Part shown: one piece after another, positions 43,549 through 50,927 of the stretch
Numbering within the stretch: the stretch's first letter is position 1
Layout: each line of letters begins with the position of its first letter
Source of the DNA: Hoylesella buccalis ATCC 35310
Lineage (GTDB): Bacteria > Bacteroidota > Bacteroidia > Bacteroidales > Bacteroidaceae
Assembly: GCF_025151385.1 (NCBI RefSeq)
Contig: NZ_CP102287.1
Span: 2,418,001-2,482,000, forward strand
Direction: 5' to 3'
DNA: 64,000 nucleotides
Translations under genes and position numbers: made by a program
Notes under the pieces: model-generated
What the model saw: the letters and a program-made list of their open reading frames with translations, nothing else
Databases searched by the model: none
Told to the model about the DNA's origin: nothing

Positions 43549-43676
43549 TCGGAGTTTTTGTAGTTTCAAGAGCCAAGATAAACGCTCCACTCCACACGCC
43601 AAGAGTTTTTTCAAACACTTGTCTTTGTGTAGTCTGCGCATCTTGTAACTGCTCTTGAAACTATTAAAAGCTCCGA
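43549..43676 (+). other. Long imperfect stem, candidate structured RNA or attenuator
   Basis: Outer arms TCGGAG and CTCCGA and inner perfect 13-bp arms TAGTTTCAAGAGC (43561-43573) and GCTCTTGAAACTA (43651-43663) enclose a 77-nt loop. Further possible pairing inside is AAGAT with ATCTT. The 3' arm ends two bases before the start codon of the next gene, so the structure could cover its ribosome-binding region. Confidence 0.45.
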
Positions 43677-43678
43677 TT

Positions 43679-44026
43679 ATGAATACAATCATCATGAATC
43701 AAGACGTTCACACACCTGCCTTCATCAAGGCAGACGCATCGAACAAAACCGATAAGGATAAGCAGCAGCCGACTTTGCCCAAGCAAGTCCGCCGCTTCGG
43801 TTGGACACGCTTCATCGAACTCGCAATCCTGCTTTCCATCGTTATCGGCGCCATTTGGCTTATCTCAAAGATAATAACACCACAGGTCGCAACTGTCGTG
43901 TCAGTTATTGCAGGTTTTCTGATACTACGCTTTATAGTCAGGGTAATTCTGAAAGTGGCATTTACGCTGCTGAGCATTCTCTTCTGGTTGGCGATTCTCT
44001 GTGCCATCCTGCTCTGCGTGCTTTGA
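43679..44026 (+). CDS. Small membrane protein of the conjugative element
   Basis: A 115-residue protein with a polar N-terminus (about 45 residues, Lys- and Asp-rich). Three hydrophobic stretches follow: FIELAILLSIVIGAIWLI, VATVVSVIAGFLILRFIVRV and LLSILFWLAILCAILLCVL. No family is recognised. The start at 43679 is preferred over an in-frame codon at 43655, which lies inside the stem structure. A terminator follows at 44065. Confidence 0.6.
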   Translation: MNTIIMNQDVHTPAFIKADASNKTDKDKQQPTLPKQVRRFGWTRFIELAILLSIVIGAIWLISKIITPQVATVVSVIAGFLILRFIVRVILKVAFTLLSILFWLAILCAILLCVL

Positions 44027-44064
44027 GAAGCACAGCTCTGTAAAACCTTTCATATTATTTCATT

Positions 44065-44102
44065 AGGTGGTTATCTCGCATTTTAAGATAGCCACCTTTT
44101 CT
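44065..44102 (+). terminator. Intrinsic terminator
   Basis: Arms AGGTGGTTATCT (44065-44076) and AGATAGCCACCT (44086-44097) pair with one G-U, followed by TTTTCT. It ends the integrase-DUF1896-membrane protein transcript. Confidence 0.75.
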
Positions 44103-44207
44103 ATTTCCCACTACGAGCGTTGCACTTTTGCTTCTTTTCCAATGCTCCACGATATGCGATGACAAGAAGACGGATGCTGTTCCCTTTTTATCCGCAAAGG
44201 TAGTACT

Positions 44208-44303
44208 GGGCTTGTGGCTTTCAAAAGGTCTGTGCCGTTTGGTTTGTCAGGAAAATCTCCACACCTACGGGTAGTATTTTCCGCCAAAACCTTGTGCAAG
44301 CCC
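44208..44303 (+). other. Candidate structured leader upstream of the 44379 gene
   Basis: Nested complementary arms are visible: GGGCTTG (44208-44214) with CAAGCCC (44297-44303), GGAAAAT (44250-44256) with ATTTTCC (44276-44282), and an apical CTAC-GG-GTAG. The heptamer GGTAGTA also occurs twice. It lies in a 350-bp noncoding stretch (44027-44378). The role is unknown; a regulatory RNA leader is possible. Confidence 0.4.
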
Positions 44304-44378
44304 GCCCCGCTACCTCTATTTTGCTACAAAAAGGAATCAGCATACTCCGATCTTTGGACGCATAAAAAAAATGTCGCT

Positions 44379-44810
44379 ATGGATAAGCAAAAAATAAATA
44401 CAACATCTTCGATGAACAGAAAAGGATATAGCTCCTCCTCTCATTACCGCATTAACCCTGTGGCTGAAAAAAGTGAGCAAGTGTTGGCAATTAAGTTTGT
44501 ACAATGGGACGTTCCCCCTTTGGAGAGCCTTTGTAATAGCAAAGTATATCTCCTACGTATGAAACTCAATCGTGGTGAGTGTATGAGCCGTGAGGAAAAG
44601 AATTGGCTATGTGAGGCGGTGAACTCAAACACCTATTTCCGAACAGCCGTACCCCTGCAAGGCTATCGCTTTGACTTCGTTGACGTGCTGAAGAAATACC
44701 TTGTCAATCAGTACGGACAATGGACAGAGTATTACGCACCCGACAGAACAAGCCTAAGAGCCTACCTATATGGGCGTATCAATCAAATAGTAGAAATTTC
44801 CAAGTATTAA
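44379..44810 (+). CDS. Conserved-type hypothetical protein of the conjugative element
   Basis: A 143-residue protein: MDKQKINTTSSMNRKGYSSS, IKFVQWDVPPLESLCNSKVY, LLRMKLNRGECMSREEKNWL, YFRTAVPLQGYRFDFVDVLK. No named domain is recognised. Start 44379 is chosen; the upstream extension to 44214 runs through the structured leader. It directly precedes the pcfK/pcfJ genes (22 bp gap) in the same direction, so it probably belongs to their operon. Confidence 0.65.
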   Translation: MDKQKINTTSSMNRKGYSSSSHYRINPVAEKSEQVLAIKFVQWDVPPLESLCNSKVYLLRMKLNRGECMSREEKNWLCEAVNSNTYFRTAVPLQGYRFDFVDVLKKYLVNQYGQWTEYYAPDRTSLRAYLYGRINQIVEISKY

Positions 44811-44832
44811 CAACATCAAAACATATACGACA

Positions 44833-45252
44833 ATGAAAGGAACAGAACATTTCACACGGACAATAGCCGAGTATCTTAATCAGCGTGCTATGACAGACCC
44901 ATTATTTGCCCCTAACTTGATAAAACCGAACAAGAATATCGAGGAGTGCATCACCTACATTCTTAATGAAGTGCAGAAAAGTGGTTGCAACGGCTTTGAT
45001 GATGATGAAATCTTCTCTATGGCTGTTCACTACTATGATGAGGACAATATAGAGATTGGCAAGCCTACCAATTGCCAAGTAATGGTCAATCACATGGTAG
45101 AACTCACAGAGGAAGAAAAAGCCGAAGCAAGGCAAGAAGCCATTAAGCAATATCAGCGTGAGGAACTTGCCAAGATACAGAGCCGTAACGCACGAGTTAA
45201 AAAGACTGAGAACATAGCAACCCAAGTACAACCATCACTATTCGATTTTTAA
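44833..45252 (+). CDS. PcfK-like protein
   Basis: A 139-residue acidic protein: FTRTIAEYLNQRAMTDPLFA, KNIEECITYILNEVQKSGCN, FDDDEIFSMAVHYYDEDNIE, ending VQPSLFDF. This is the PcfK-like family (PF14058), named from enterococcal plasmid pCF10 and common in Bacteroidales conjugative elements. It is paired with PcfJ, which starts 4 bp after its stop. The function in transfer is not defined. Confidence 0.88.
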   Translation: MKGTEHFTRTIAEYLNQRAMTDPLFAPNLIKPNKNIEECITYILNEVQKSGCNGFDDDEIFSMAVHYYDEDNIEIGKPTNCQVMVNHMVELTEEEKAEARQEAIKQYQREELAKIQSRNARVKKTENIATQVQPSLFDF

Positions 45253-45256
45253 GCCT

Positions 45257-46531
45257 ATGAAACCAAGAAACAAATTTGAAAAAGCGGTTTTGGAACAAAG
45301 CAAGCATCTTCGCCCGATAACCAAGCAACAAAGTAAGTGGGCATTCCGTGAGTGTATTGACCACTTCGCCTATCGCTTGCCAAAAGGTCGCACCACTTGT
45401 ATGGATTGTGGGCATAATTGGGTAATGGACAAACATAGAGAAACTTGCACTTGCCCTCGTTGTAGGGCAAAGTTGCAGGTCAAGGAAACCTACGAGCGCA
45501 AGTTGCAGGAGAAGCAGTATTTCACCATACTTACCACTTGTGGAGAGTTTCAAGTATTGCGTATGTTCCTACTTGTTGTGGGTATGGAGAAAGGTTACAA
45601 AGCACAGACTTCTATAATTGAGATTGGGCAATATTGGTGGAATATGCAGGGACGAAAAGCTGTGGTTGCCATACAGAGGGTATTGGGACACTATGTTGAT
45701 ACCTTTTCCTATTATAGTCCTATGGCAATCCGCAACGATAATGAAGCCTATCAGCATATTGCCTACTCACCGATATATCCGAAGTTCAAGGTTACAGACA
45801 TACTTCGCAGAAATGGTTTTAAGGATAATTTCTATGGCATCGTGCCTACCCAGCTTATTCCTGCATTGCTTACAGACAGCCGTGTGGAAACATTGCTAAA
45901 GGCAGGTCGAACAGACCATTTACGTTACTTTCTTGGCAACAGGAGGACTTTTGAGGAACTATGGCAGTCCTACAAGATTGCAGTCCGTAATGGCTATGAG
46001 ATAGCAGACATTTCTCTTTGGAGTGACTATGCAGACACACTCCGCAGGTTGGGCAAGGATATTCACAACCCAAAATTTCTTTGCCCAACAGACCTTAAAG
46101 GCGAACACGACCGCAGCCACGAGGAACTTCTCAGATTGCGTGAAAGGGAGGAAATAGAACAGAAACAAAAGAAGGCAATGGAAGATGAAAAGCGTTTCAA
46201 AGAACTTAAATCCAAATTTTTCGGTATCCATTTCACGGACGGCACTATCCAAGTCCATGTATTGGAGAGCGTGCAGGAACATTTGGAGGAGGGAGCGACC
46301 ATGCACCATTGCGTATTCTCCAACGAATATTATCTTAAAGAGGACTCACTAATCCTATCGGCAACCATTGAGGGCAAGCGGATAGAAACAATAGAAGTAT
46401 CACTGAAATCATTGGAGGTGGTGCAAAGTCGTGGCGTGTGCAACAAGAACACGGAATATCACGACCAGATAGTAAACCTTGTGAATGCCAATCGAGATCT
46501 TATAAGTCGAAGAATGAAAGCGACTGCATAA
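45257..46531 (+). CDS. PcfJ-like protein
   Basis: A 424-residue protein with a zinc-finger-like cluster (TCMDCGHNW and CTCPRCRAKLQV, residues about 48-75) and the conserved PcfJ C-terminal part: GTIQVHVLESVQEHLEEGAT, MHHCVFSNEYYLKEDSLILS, IEVSLKSLEVVQSRGVCNKN. A charged helical stretch, RSHEELLRLREREEIEQKQK, sits between them. It belongs to PF14284 and is coupled to PcfK. The role is unknown but linked to conjugative elements. Confidence 0.9.
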   Translation: MKPRNKFEKAVLEQSKHLRPITKQQSKWAFRECIDHFAYRLPKGRTTCMDCGHNWVMDKHRETCTCPRCRAKLQVKETYERKLQEKQYFTILTTCGEFQVLRMFLLVVGMEKGYKAQTSIIEIGQYWWNMQGRKAVVAIQRVLGHYVDTFSYYSPMAIRNDNEAYQHIAYSPIYPKFKVTDILRRNGFKDNFYGIVPTQLIPALLTDSRVETLLKAGRTDHLRYFLGNRRTFEELWQSYKIAVRNGYEIADISLWSDYADTLRRLGKDIHNPKFLCPTDLKGEHDRSHEELLRLREREEIEQKQKKAMEDEKRFKELKSKFFGIHFTDGTIQVHVLESVQEHLEEGATMHHCVFSNEYYLKEDSLILSATIEGKRIETIEVSLKSLEVVQSRGVCNKNTEYHDQIVNLVNANRDLISRRMKATA

Positions 46532-46558
46532 AGTATAAACCATTAAATTATCAGAGAT

Positions 46559-46813
46559 ATGAAAACAGAGATTGAAAACATTATCTACAACTATGTGGAT
46601 GAGATACCGCATATTCTCATAAGGGTTATTAATGCAATAACCCTATCCGACAACAAAGAGGAGTTAAGGTCGGCTATCAACAAAATAGCCGAAGAAACAG
46701 AACTTGATAAGTTCTTTGCATACGGCTATGGCGCACATCATTTTTGGCTTAAACACCGCAAATTATCCAATGGAGAGCCAAAGGAATACAGATTATTAAA
46801 GGTTGAATTTTAA
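46559..46813 (+). CDS. Small hypothetical protein
   Basis: An 84-residue protein: MKTEIENIIYNYVDEIPHIL, IRVINAITLSDNKEELRSAI, NKIAEETELDKFFAYGYGAH. A mainly helical, acidic protein with no recognised domain. It follows PcfJ by 27 bp and precedes another small gene by 4 bp, so it is part of the same rightward operon. Confidence 0.55.
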   Translation: MKTEIENIIYNYVDEIPHILIRVINAITLSDNKEELRSAINKIAEETELDKFFAYGYGAHHFWLKHRKLSNGEPKEYRLLKVEF

Positions 46814-46817
46814 GATT

Positions 46818-47054
46818 ATGAAGAAGAAAGTTTACAGAGTTCGGACACAATACATCTTCGATGGAGTGTTTGATGTGGTTGCGGAGAGCAAGGAAGACGC
46901 ACGACAAAAAGTCCTGCAAAATTGTGGGTTGATTATGGGTGGAAGCATTCACAGCACCCTGCCCGATGATGAAATAAATTGGGCTTTTGACAGACATCCC
47001 AACAAACGAATAGACAGAATAACGAAAGTGCAAAAATATCCTTCTGAATACTAG
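46818..47054 (+). CDS. Small hypothetical protein
   Basis: A 78-residue protein starting MKKKVYRVRTQYIFDGVFDV and containing VAESKEDARQKVLQNCGLIM and HPNKRIDRITKVQKYPSEY. The VYRV...FDGVFDVVAESKEDAR pattern looks like a small alpha/beta fold common in mobile elements. The start at 46818 avoids overlap with the upstream stop. It is the last gene before a terminator. Confidence 0.55.
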   Translation: MKKKVYRVRTQYIFDGVFDVVAESKEDARQKVLQNCGLIMGGSIHSTLPDDEINWAFDRHPNKRIDRITKVQKYPSEY

Positions 47055-47057
47055 CAA

Positions 47058-47095
47058 AAGCCACGCAAATTTTTGGTTTGCGTGGCTTCTTTTCT
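47058..47095 (+). terminator. Intrinsic terminator of the pcfK-pcfJ operon
   Basis: Arms AAGCCACGCAAA (47058-47069) and TTTGCGTGGCTT (47077-47088) pair perfectly, followed by CTTTTCTTTC. Confidence 0.85.
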
Positions 47096-47176
47096 TTCTC
47101 TTTGAACGAGTAGGCGACCAAAGAAAAGAAGCAAAAGAAAGTCGCAGGAATATATCTGACTTATACTCTATCTTTC

Positions 47177-48232
47177 TTATTGTATCTTATCTGCTAAATT
47201 TAGAATGGAAATAGATGTTGAGATACCTGCTATCAAGGATGAGGCTAGTTTACCTTCTATATTTATTTGCCCCTCAGAAGGCTCCGTTCCAAAAGAGAGT
47301 CCATCTTTTTTCAATAGTTCGTTACAGAAACGAACAAATTCTTTCTGCTTTCTAACTGGAGAGGTTGATAATCGAACAGCTTGTTCATTGACCAAACGTC
47401 CACCATAATATAGATTATTTAGGAGAATTAGCAAATCTGGGGCACAATCTTGGATGAATTTGTCGACATCTGACATTTCGTCATCACTTGACAATGTTCC
47501 TAAATCGAAAAAGTCTATGGCAACTTCCTTATATTCATCTTTCAACTCCTTCTCCAAAAGCAATAAAAATTCATCTATTTCATCCTTGTACTTTGTGAAT
47601 ACTTCAAGGTATTTGCTTAATTCTTCTGGAGTAGCTAATTCATCCATTTGATTAGAGATATCGTAATCTATTTGTCGCAGAGAATTACACAATTCATCCA
47701 TACGTTCTCCAAAATGAATGAAATCAACGCGGTATTGACGTCCTTTATTATTCTTTAAATCTTTTCTAATAGGATACCGCATCACCATAGAGTCAGGATC
47801 AAATTTATTAATTTCTTTTATATAATGTTCTATTGCATCTAAATTGACAGAGCTTCCTACATGCTTTTTCCCTGCATCCAAAGTCGGTCGCAAATTACTC
47901 CATAGAGATTGAAGATTATGTCCACATTTTAAGAACTTTTGCCTTTCCTCTTCCGTATGGTTGCCATGGTTAAAAAAAAGTGCCTTTAAGTATGCCTCTA
48001 TGGAATGTCTGTAATTGAAAAATAGAGGATATATCAGCGTATCAATTACTGCTATCTTACGGCTATCAGAAATCATCTTTCCCAGTAATATTTTTGCAGA
48101 ATCCCAATACCCATCTGATATCGAAACGAATGAAAATGCTCCATTTCCTTCCCACCCAAAATGTGAAAAAGGTTTTCTTTCCAGAACCTCTTTTTCTGTC
48201 AGCTCTCGCAAAATTACATCTGTTTTATCCAT
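47177..48232 (-). CDS. HEPN-like-domain hypothetical protein (candidate defence cargo)
   Basis: A 351-residue, AT-rich, acidic protein. The segment FFNYRHSIEAYLKALFFNHG with the following GHNLQSLWSNL has the helical pattern of HEPN-type domains (basic R.S.E..LKAL and a later GHNL). The rest is helical with LLLLEKELKDEYKEVAIDFF. It is flanked by noncoding DNA on both sides and transcribed on its own between the pcf genes and the tra operon, as expected for cargo. HEPN proteins often act in abortive infection or toxin systems, but the RNase R-x4-6-H motif is not clearly present, so the function is a guess. Confidence 0.5.
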   Translation of the reverse strand: MDKTDVILRELTEKEVLERKPFSHFGWEGNGAFSFVSISDGYWDSAKILLGKMISDSRKIAVIDTLIYPLFFNYRHSIEAYLKALFFNHGNHTEEERQKFLKCGHNLQSLWSNLRPTLDAGKKHVGSSVNLDAIEHYIKEINKFDPDSMVMRYPIRKDLKNNKGRQYRVDFIHFGERMDELCNSLRQIDYDISNQMDELATPEELSKYLEVFTKYKDEIDEFLLLLEKELKDEYKEVAIDFFDLGTLSSDDEMSDVDKFIQDCAPDLLILLNNLYYGGRLVNEQAVRLSTSPVRKQKEFVRFCNELLKKDGLSFGTEPSEGQINIEGKLASSLIAGISTSISILNLADKIQ

Positions 48233-48350
48233 GATTATGATTTTTATTTAAATTAATTAATAATATGCTATTATTACAAAGATATTAATTTCATTTTACA
48301 CAACCAAATTAAAATGTATAATATTCAAGAGTAAAAATAGCAGTCTATGG

Positions 48351-48857
48351 TTAAGGAAGAAAGAACAAGGCAAACTCTACCTGTCTGCGCTTGACCAAAC
48401 CTTTCAAAACCTTGCCCTTATATCGACAGAATGAAACATACTCCCGATAGAAGCTTCTGTCTCCAGCTTCTATTTTTTTGAGTAGCCTACTCTTGGGATG
48501 TTTGCCATACCCCAGCAATCGCCCCACGCCCACATTATAGGCAAGGAGGCTGAGCAGCAGGGCATCCTTGCCATATCCTTTGAAGTGTTCAAAGCATTTC
48601 CAAAGGTCGGCACGGAGGAGCGAGTCCGCCTGCCGTTCCGTCATATCTGCCGTGAAACGTTCGCCCGGTTGCAGTTGATGACCATAGCCGACGTATGGAT
48701 AGCAACTCTCTCTGTGTAGTCCCTCGAAGTATTTCACGACCACCACGGCGCGCTCAAAAGGAGGCAAGTCTGCCAACCGTACCCTGCGCTGGGCAAGGAT
48801 CGGCTGGCAGAGCAAGCACATTATACAGAATAAAGCAAAGCGTTTAGCTGTTCGCAT
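48351..48857 (-). CDS. Lysozyme-like murein hydrolase of the transfer operon
   Basis: A 168-residue exported protein with signal peptide (MRTAKRFALFCIMCLLCQPI, cut near LAQ). A GH24-like lysozyme domain follows: VVVKYFEGLHRESCYPYVGY (catalytic Glu in FEG), GHQLQPGERFTADMTERQAD and LLSLLAYNVGVGRLLGYG. It should open peptidoglycan locally for the transfer apparatus. It overlaps traQ by 14 nt and is the last gene of the leftward tra operon. Confidence 0.85.
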   Translation of the reverse strand: MRTAKRFALFCIMCLLCQPILAQRRVRLADLPPFERAVVVVKYFEGLHRESCYPYVGYGHQLQPGERFTADMTERQADSLLRADLWKCFEHFKGYGKDALLLSLLAYNVGVGRLLGYGKHPKSRLLKKIEAGDRSFYREYVSFCRYKGKVLKGLVKRRQVEFALFFLP

Positions 48858-49329
48858 CGTTCGAGGCTTTGGTTACTGCTGCGTTGGTCTTTCCCTTTTC
48901 TTCCGCCTTTTCGTTGTTGAAACTGAAAGTCAGTTGCTGCATCTTACCGAAACTGTCCTCCACGTACACGTCAATCGTCTGGCGGTCGGTGGAGAGCGAG
49001 GTGTAATAAAGGCGGAAAACGTCCTTTGTGAGCGGATAGCGGTCGTTGGGCTTGAACACTATTCTATCGTCCATTTTCAGTGTTCCCTTGCCGTCGGGCT
49101 GGAAGTATCGGATGGTGTAGCGTGTGTCAGCAAAGTCGCCCCCTCGCTTGAGCGTGCAGCGTATCTCTGCCGTCTGTCCCTTGACAATGTCCTTCTGAAC
49201 GGGCATCGTCTCGACAGTGAACGGATAAGACTGCTGAACATCCAAATCCCTATCACAAGCAGATAAACAAAACACGGCAAGGGAAAGTACGCCCATTACC
49301 CATATTGAACTTAATATCTTCTTTTTCAT
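48844..49329 (-). CDS. traQ: Conjugative transposon protein TraQ (DUF3872)
   Basis: A 161-residue lipoprotein (lipobox LSAC) with the DUF3872 Ig-like pattern: DVQQSYPFTVETMPVQKDIV, GQTAEIRCTLKRGGDFADTR, YTIRYFQPDGKGTLKMDDR, FRLYYTSLSTDRQTIDVYVE. It is an envelope protein of the CTnDOT transfer apparatus with unknown exact role. TraO ends only 12 bp upstream, with no traP gene between. Confidence 0.88.
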   Translation of the reverse strand: MKKKILSSIWVMGVLSLAVFCLSACDRDLDVQQSYPFTVETMPVQKDIVKGQTAEIRCTLKRGGDFADTRYTIRYFQPDGKGTLKMDDRIVFKPNDRYPLTKDVFRLYYTSLSTDRQTIDVYVEDSFGKMQQLTFSFNNEKAEEKGKTNAAVTKASNDANS

Positions 49330-49341
49330 GTTTCTTTTCTA

Positions 49342-49923
49342 TTAAATATTAAACCTAAGTCCTGCTGATAGCGCAGGACGGAAACGATGTACGTCAGAGC
49401 CGAAGAGCAACCGCCCTTGTGCCTTGACAAGAAACAGAAGCCTGTCCGTAAGGAATACTTCCAACGAGCTATGCACGGCACCGCCATAGACGAAGTGTGA
49501 GCGGTCGAGCAGCGTAGCCCCATCGGGCAGTAGTTTCTGATCCTCGTTGATTTCCTCATAACCACCTAATGCGGATATGCCACCATAGAGAAGCACGTTC
49601 TTGCCATTGTCGGAGAGTATCGGGTGCATATAGCCCAAGTGCAGGAGCGCATCTTTGAGTTTTACGCCATAGTCCCTATACGGCATATTCTGCTGTTCAT
49701 ACTCAACTCCTACAAAGGAGTAGTTCTCTCGTTTCAAGTAGCGGGTAAGTGATACGCCAACGCCGAAGTTATCCTTGGCTAAGAGTTTCTCGCCTTTGAT
49801 AAGGGGAAGACTTCCAACGACTTCTATCCCTTTCTGCTTAGGAATGAGTCGCTGTGCGTGCGACGGCAGACTGAAAGTCATTGCCACCGCCACGCAAGCC
49901 GATAAAATAAGGTTCTTCTTCAT
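49342..49923 (-). CDS. traO: Conjugal transfer protein TraO
   Basis: A 193-residue outer-membrane-type protein with a signal peptide (MKKNLILSACVAVAMTFSLP, cut after SHAQ). The beta-barrel-like sequence RLIPKQKGIEVVGSLPLIKG, SFVGVEYEQQNMPYRDYGVK ends in RPALSAGLRFNI (terminal aromatic/Ile). The gene order between TraN and TraQ supports the call. Start 49923 is chosen because it gives the normal signal peptide; a Met four codons earlier overlaps traN. Confidence 0.88.
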   Translation of the reverse strand: MKKNLILSACVAVAMTFSLPSHAQRLIPKQKGIEVVGSLPLIKGEKLLAKDNFGVGVSLTRYLKRENYSFVGVEYEQQNMPYRDYGVKLKDALLHLGYMHPILSDNGKNVLLYGGISALGGYEEINEDQKLLPDGATLLDRSHFVYGGAVHSSLEVFLTDRLLFLVKAQGRLLFGSDVHRFRPALSAGLRFNI

Positions 49924-49928
49924 AAAGC

Positions 49929-50879
49929 CTACCATTTCAGTTTGAGGTTATCAATCTTCTTTGCTATCTGCAGGTCTTCTGCCGTTACATAAAAGGTCAG
50001 CGTACGACCGCCATTTCTTTCATAGAGCGTCACTTCAAGCTGCTTGTCTTCTGCAAGAGAAAACTGTTCGAGCGCAAACACAGTGTATTCACTGCCCATG
50101 CCACGCACCTGCATTACCTGATGATAGGCACGAAGTGGCTGCAATACCTGTTCTTGTATGGCGGTACGCTTTGCCATCTTCTTATCAACCACCTTGAAGG
50201 TGATGAAGTCCACCGAGTATGGCATATTCGTGCCGTTTTCCATACGAGTGTGGAAATACAGCAAGCCGTTATGGGCATACAAGCCACGAAGCAGGAATTT
50301 CATGCCGAACTGGTGTGCACCGATGTGTTTGATGGTACGCTTGTCATTCTGATAGATGGTCTGCATCATCAGCTTTACTAATACGGGCGACTCATTACCG
50401 AGTTCCTTGAAGTAAATGTCAGAGCGATTACTTGGCAGTCTTCCGTCCGCTGGTGACAAGAAGTCTTTCATCTCTATGCTGAGCTTCTCTGGCTCATCAG
50501 CATACTTTACGTTGAAAGCATAGAAAGAGCCGTCCTCACAGATGACACTCATATTGGTTTCCGTCTCAAAGTCCTTCACCGAAGCCTTTACACGCAGTAC
50601 GTTCTCTGCATCCTCCGCTTTGCCTGCGATGATGTTCTGCGAACCTAAGTCTACATAGCGAATGGCAGAAGGGAAGATAAGGTGTACGGTCTTGTCAAAG
50701 GTTACGTCCAGACCATACGGCAGTACGACACGCCCCGTTGGTATGGCACGGCTCATACCTTGAAAAAGCTCTCCCGAAGTAAGCGGACGGCTTGGTGTCA
50801 GACCATCATTGTTTTCCTGTGCTGTGGCTGTTGCTCCCACCATGGCAAGCATAGCCATTGATAAAATAAGTTTCTTCAT
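49929..50879 (-). CDS. traN: Conjugative transposon protein TraN
   Basis: A 316-residue periplasmic protein with a signal peptide (MKKLILSMAMLAMVGATATA). The family block is GLDVTFDKTVHLIFPSAIRY, VDLGSQNIIAGKAEDAENVL, RVKASVKDFETETNMSVICE. DUF4138/TraN proteins are considered VirB9-like components of the core complex. It lies between TraM and TraO, as in CTnDOT. Confidence 0.92.
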   Translation of the reverse strand: MKKLILSMAMLAMVGATATAQENNDGLTPSRPLTSGELFQGMSRAIPTGRVVLPYGLDVTFDKTVHLIFPSAIRYVDLGSQNIIAGKAEDAENVLRVKASVKDFETETNMSVICEDGSFYAFNVKYADEPEKLSIEMKDFLSPADGRLPSNRSDIYFKELGNESPVLVKLMMQTIYQNDKRTIKHIGAHQFGMKFLLRGLYAHNGLLYFHTRMENGTNMPYSVDFITFKVVDKKMAKRTAIQEQVLQPLRAYHQVMQVRGMGSEYTVFALEQFSLAEDKQLEVTLYERNGGRTLTFYVTAEDLQIAKKIDNLKLKW

Positions 50880-50927
50880 TGTTGCTGTTGATTTGATGTT
50901 ATTGTTTTACTTGTTATTCTTGATTGT

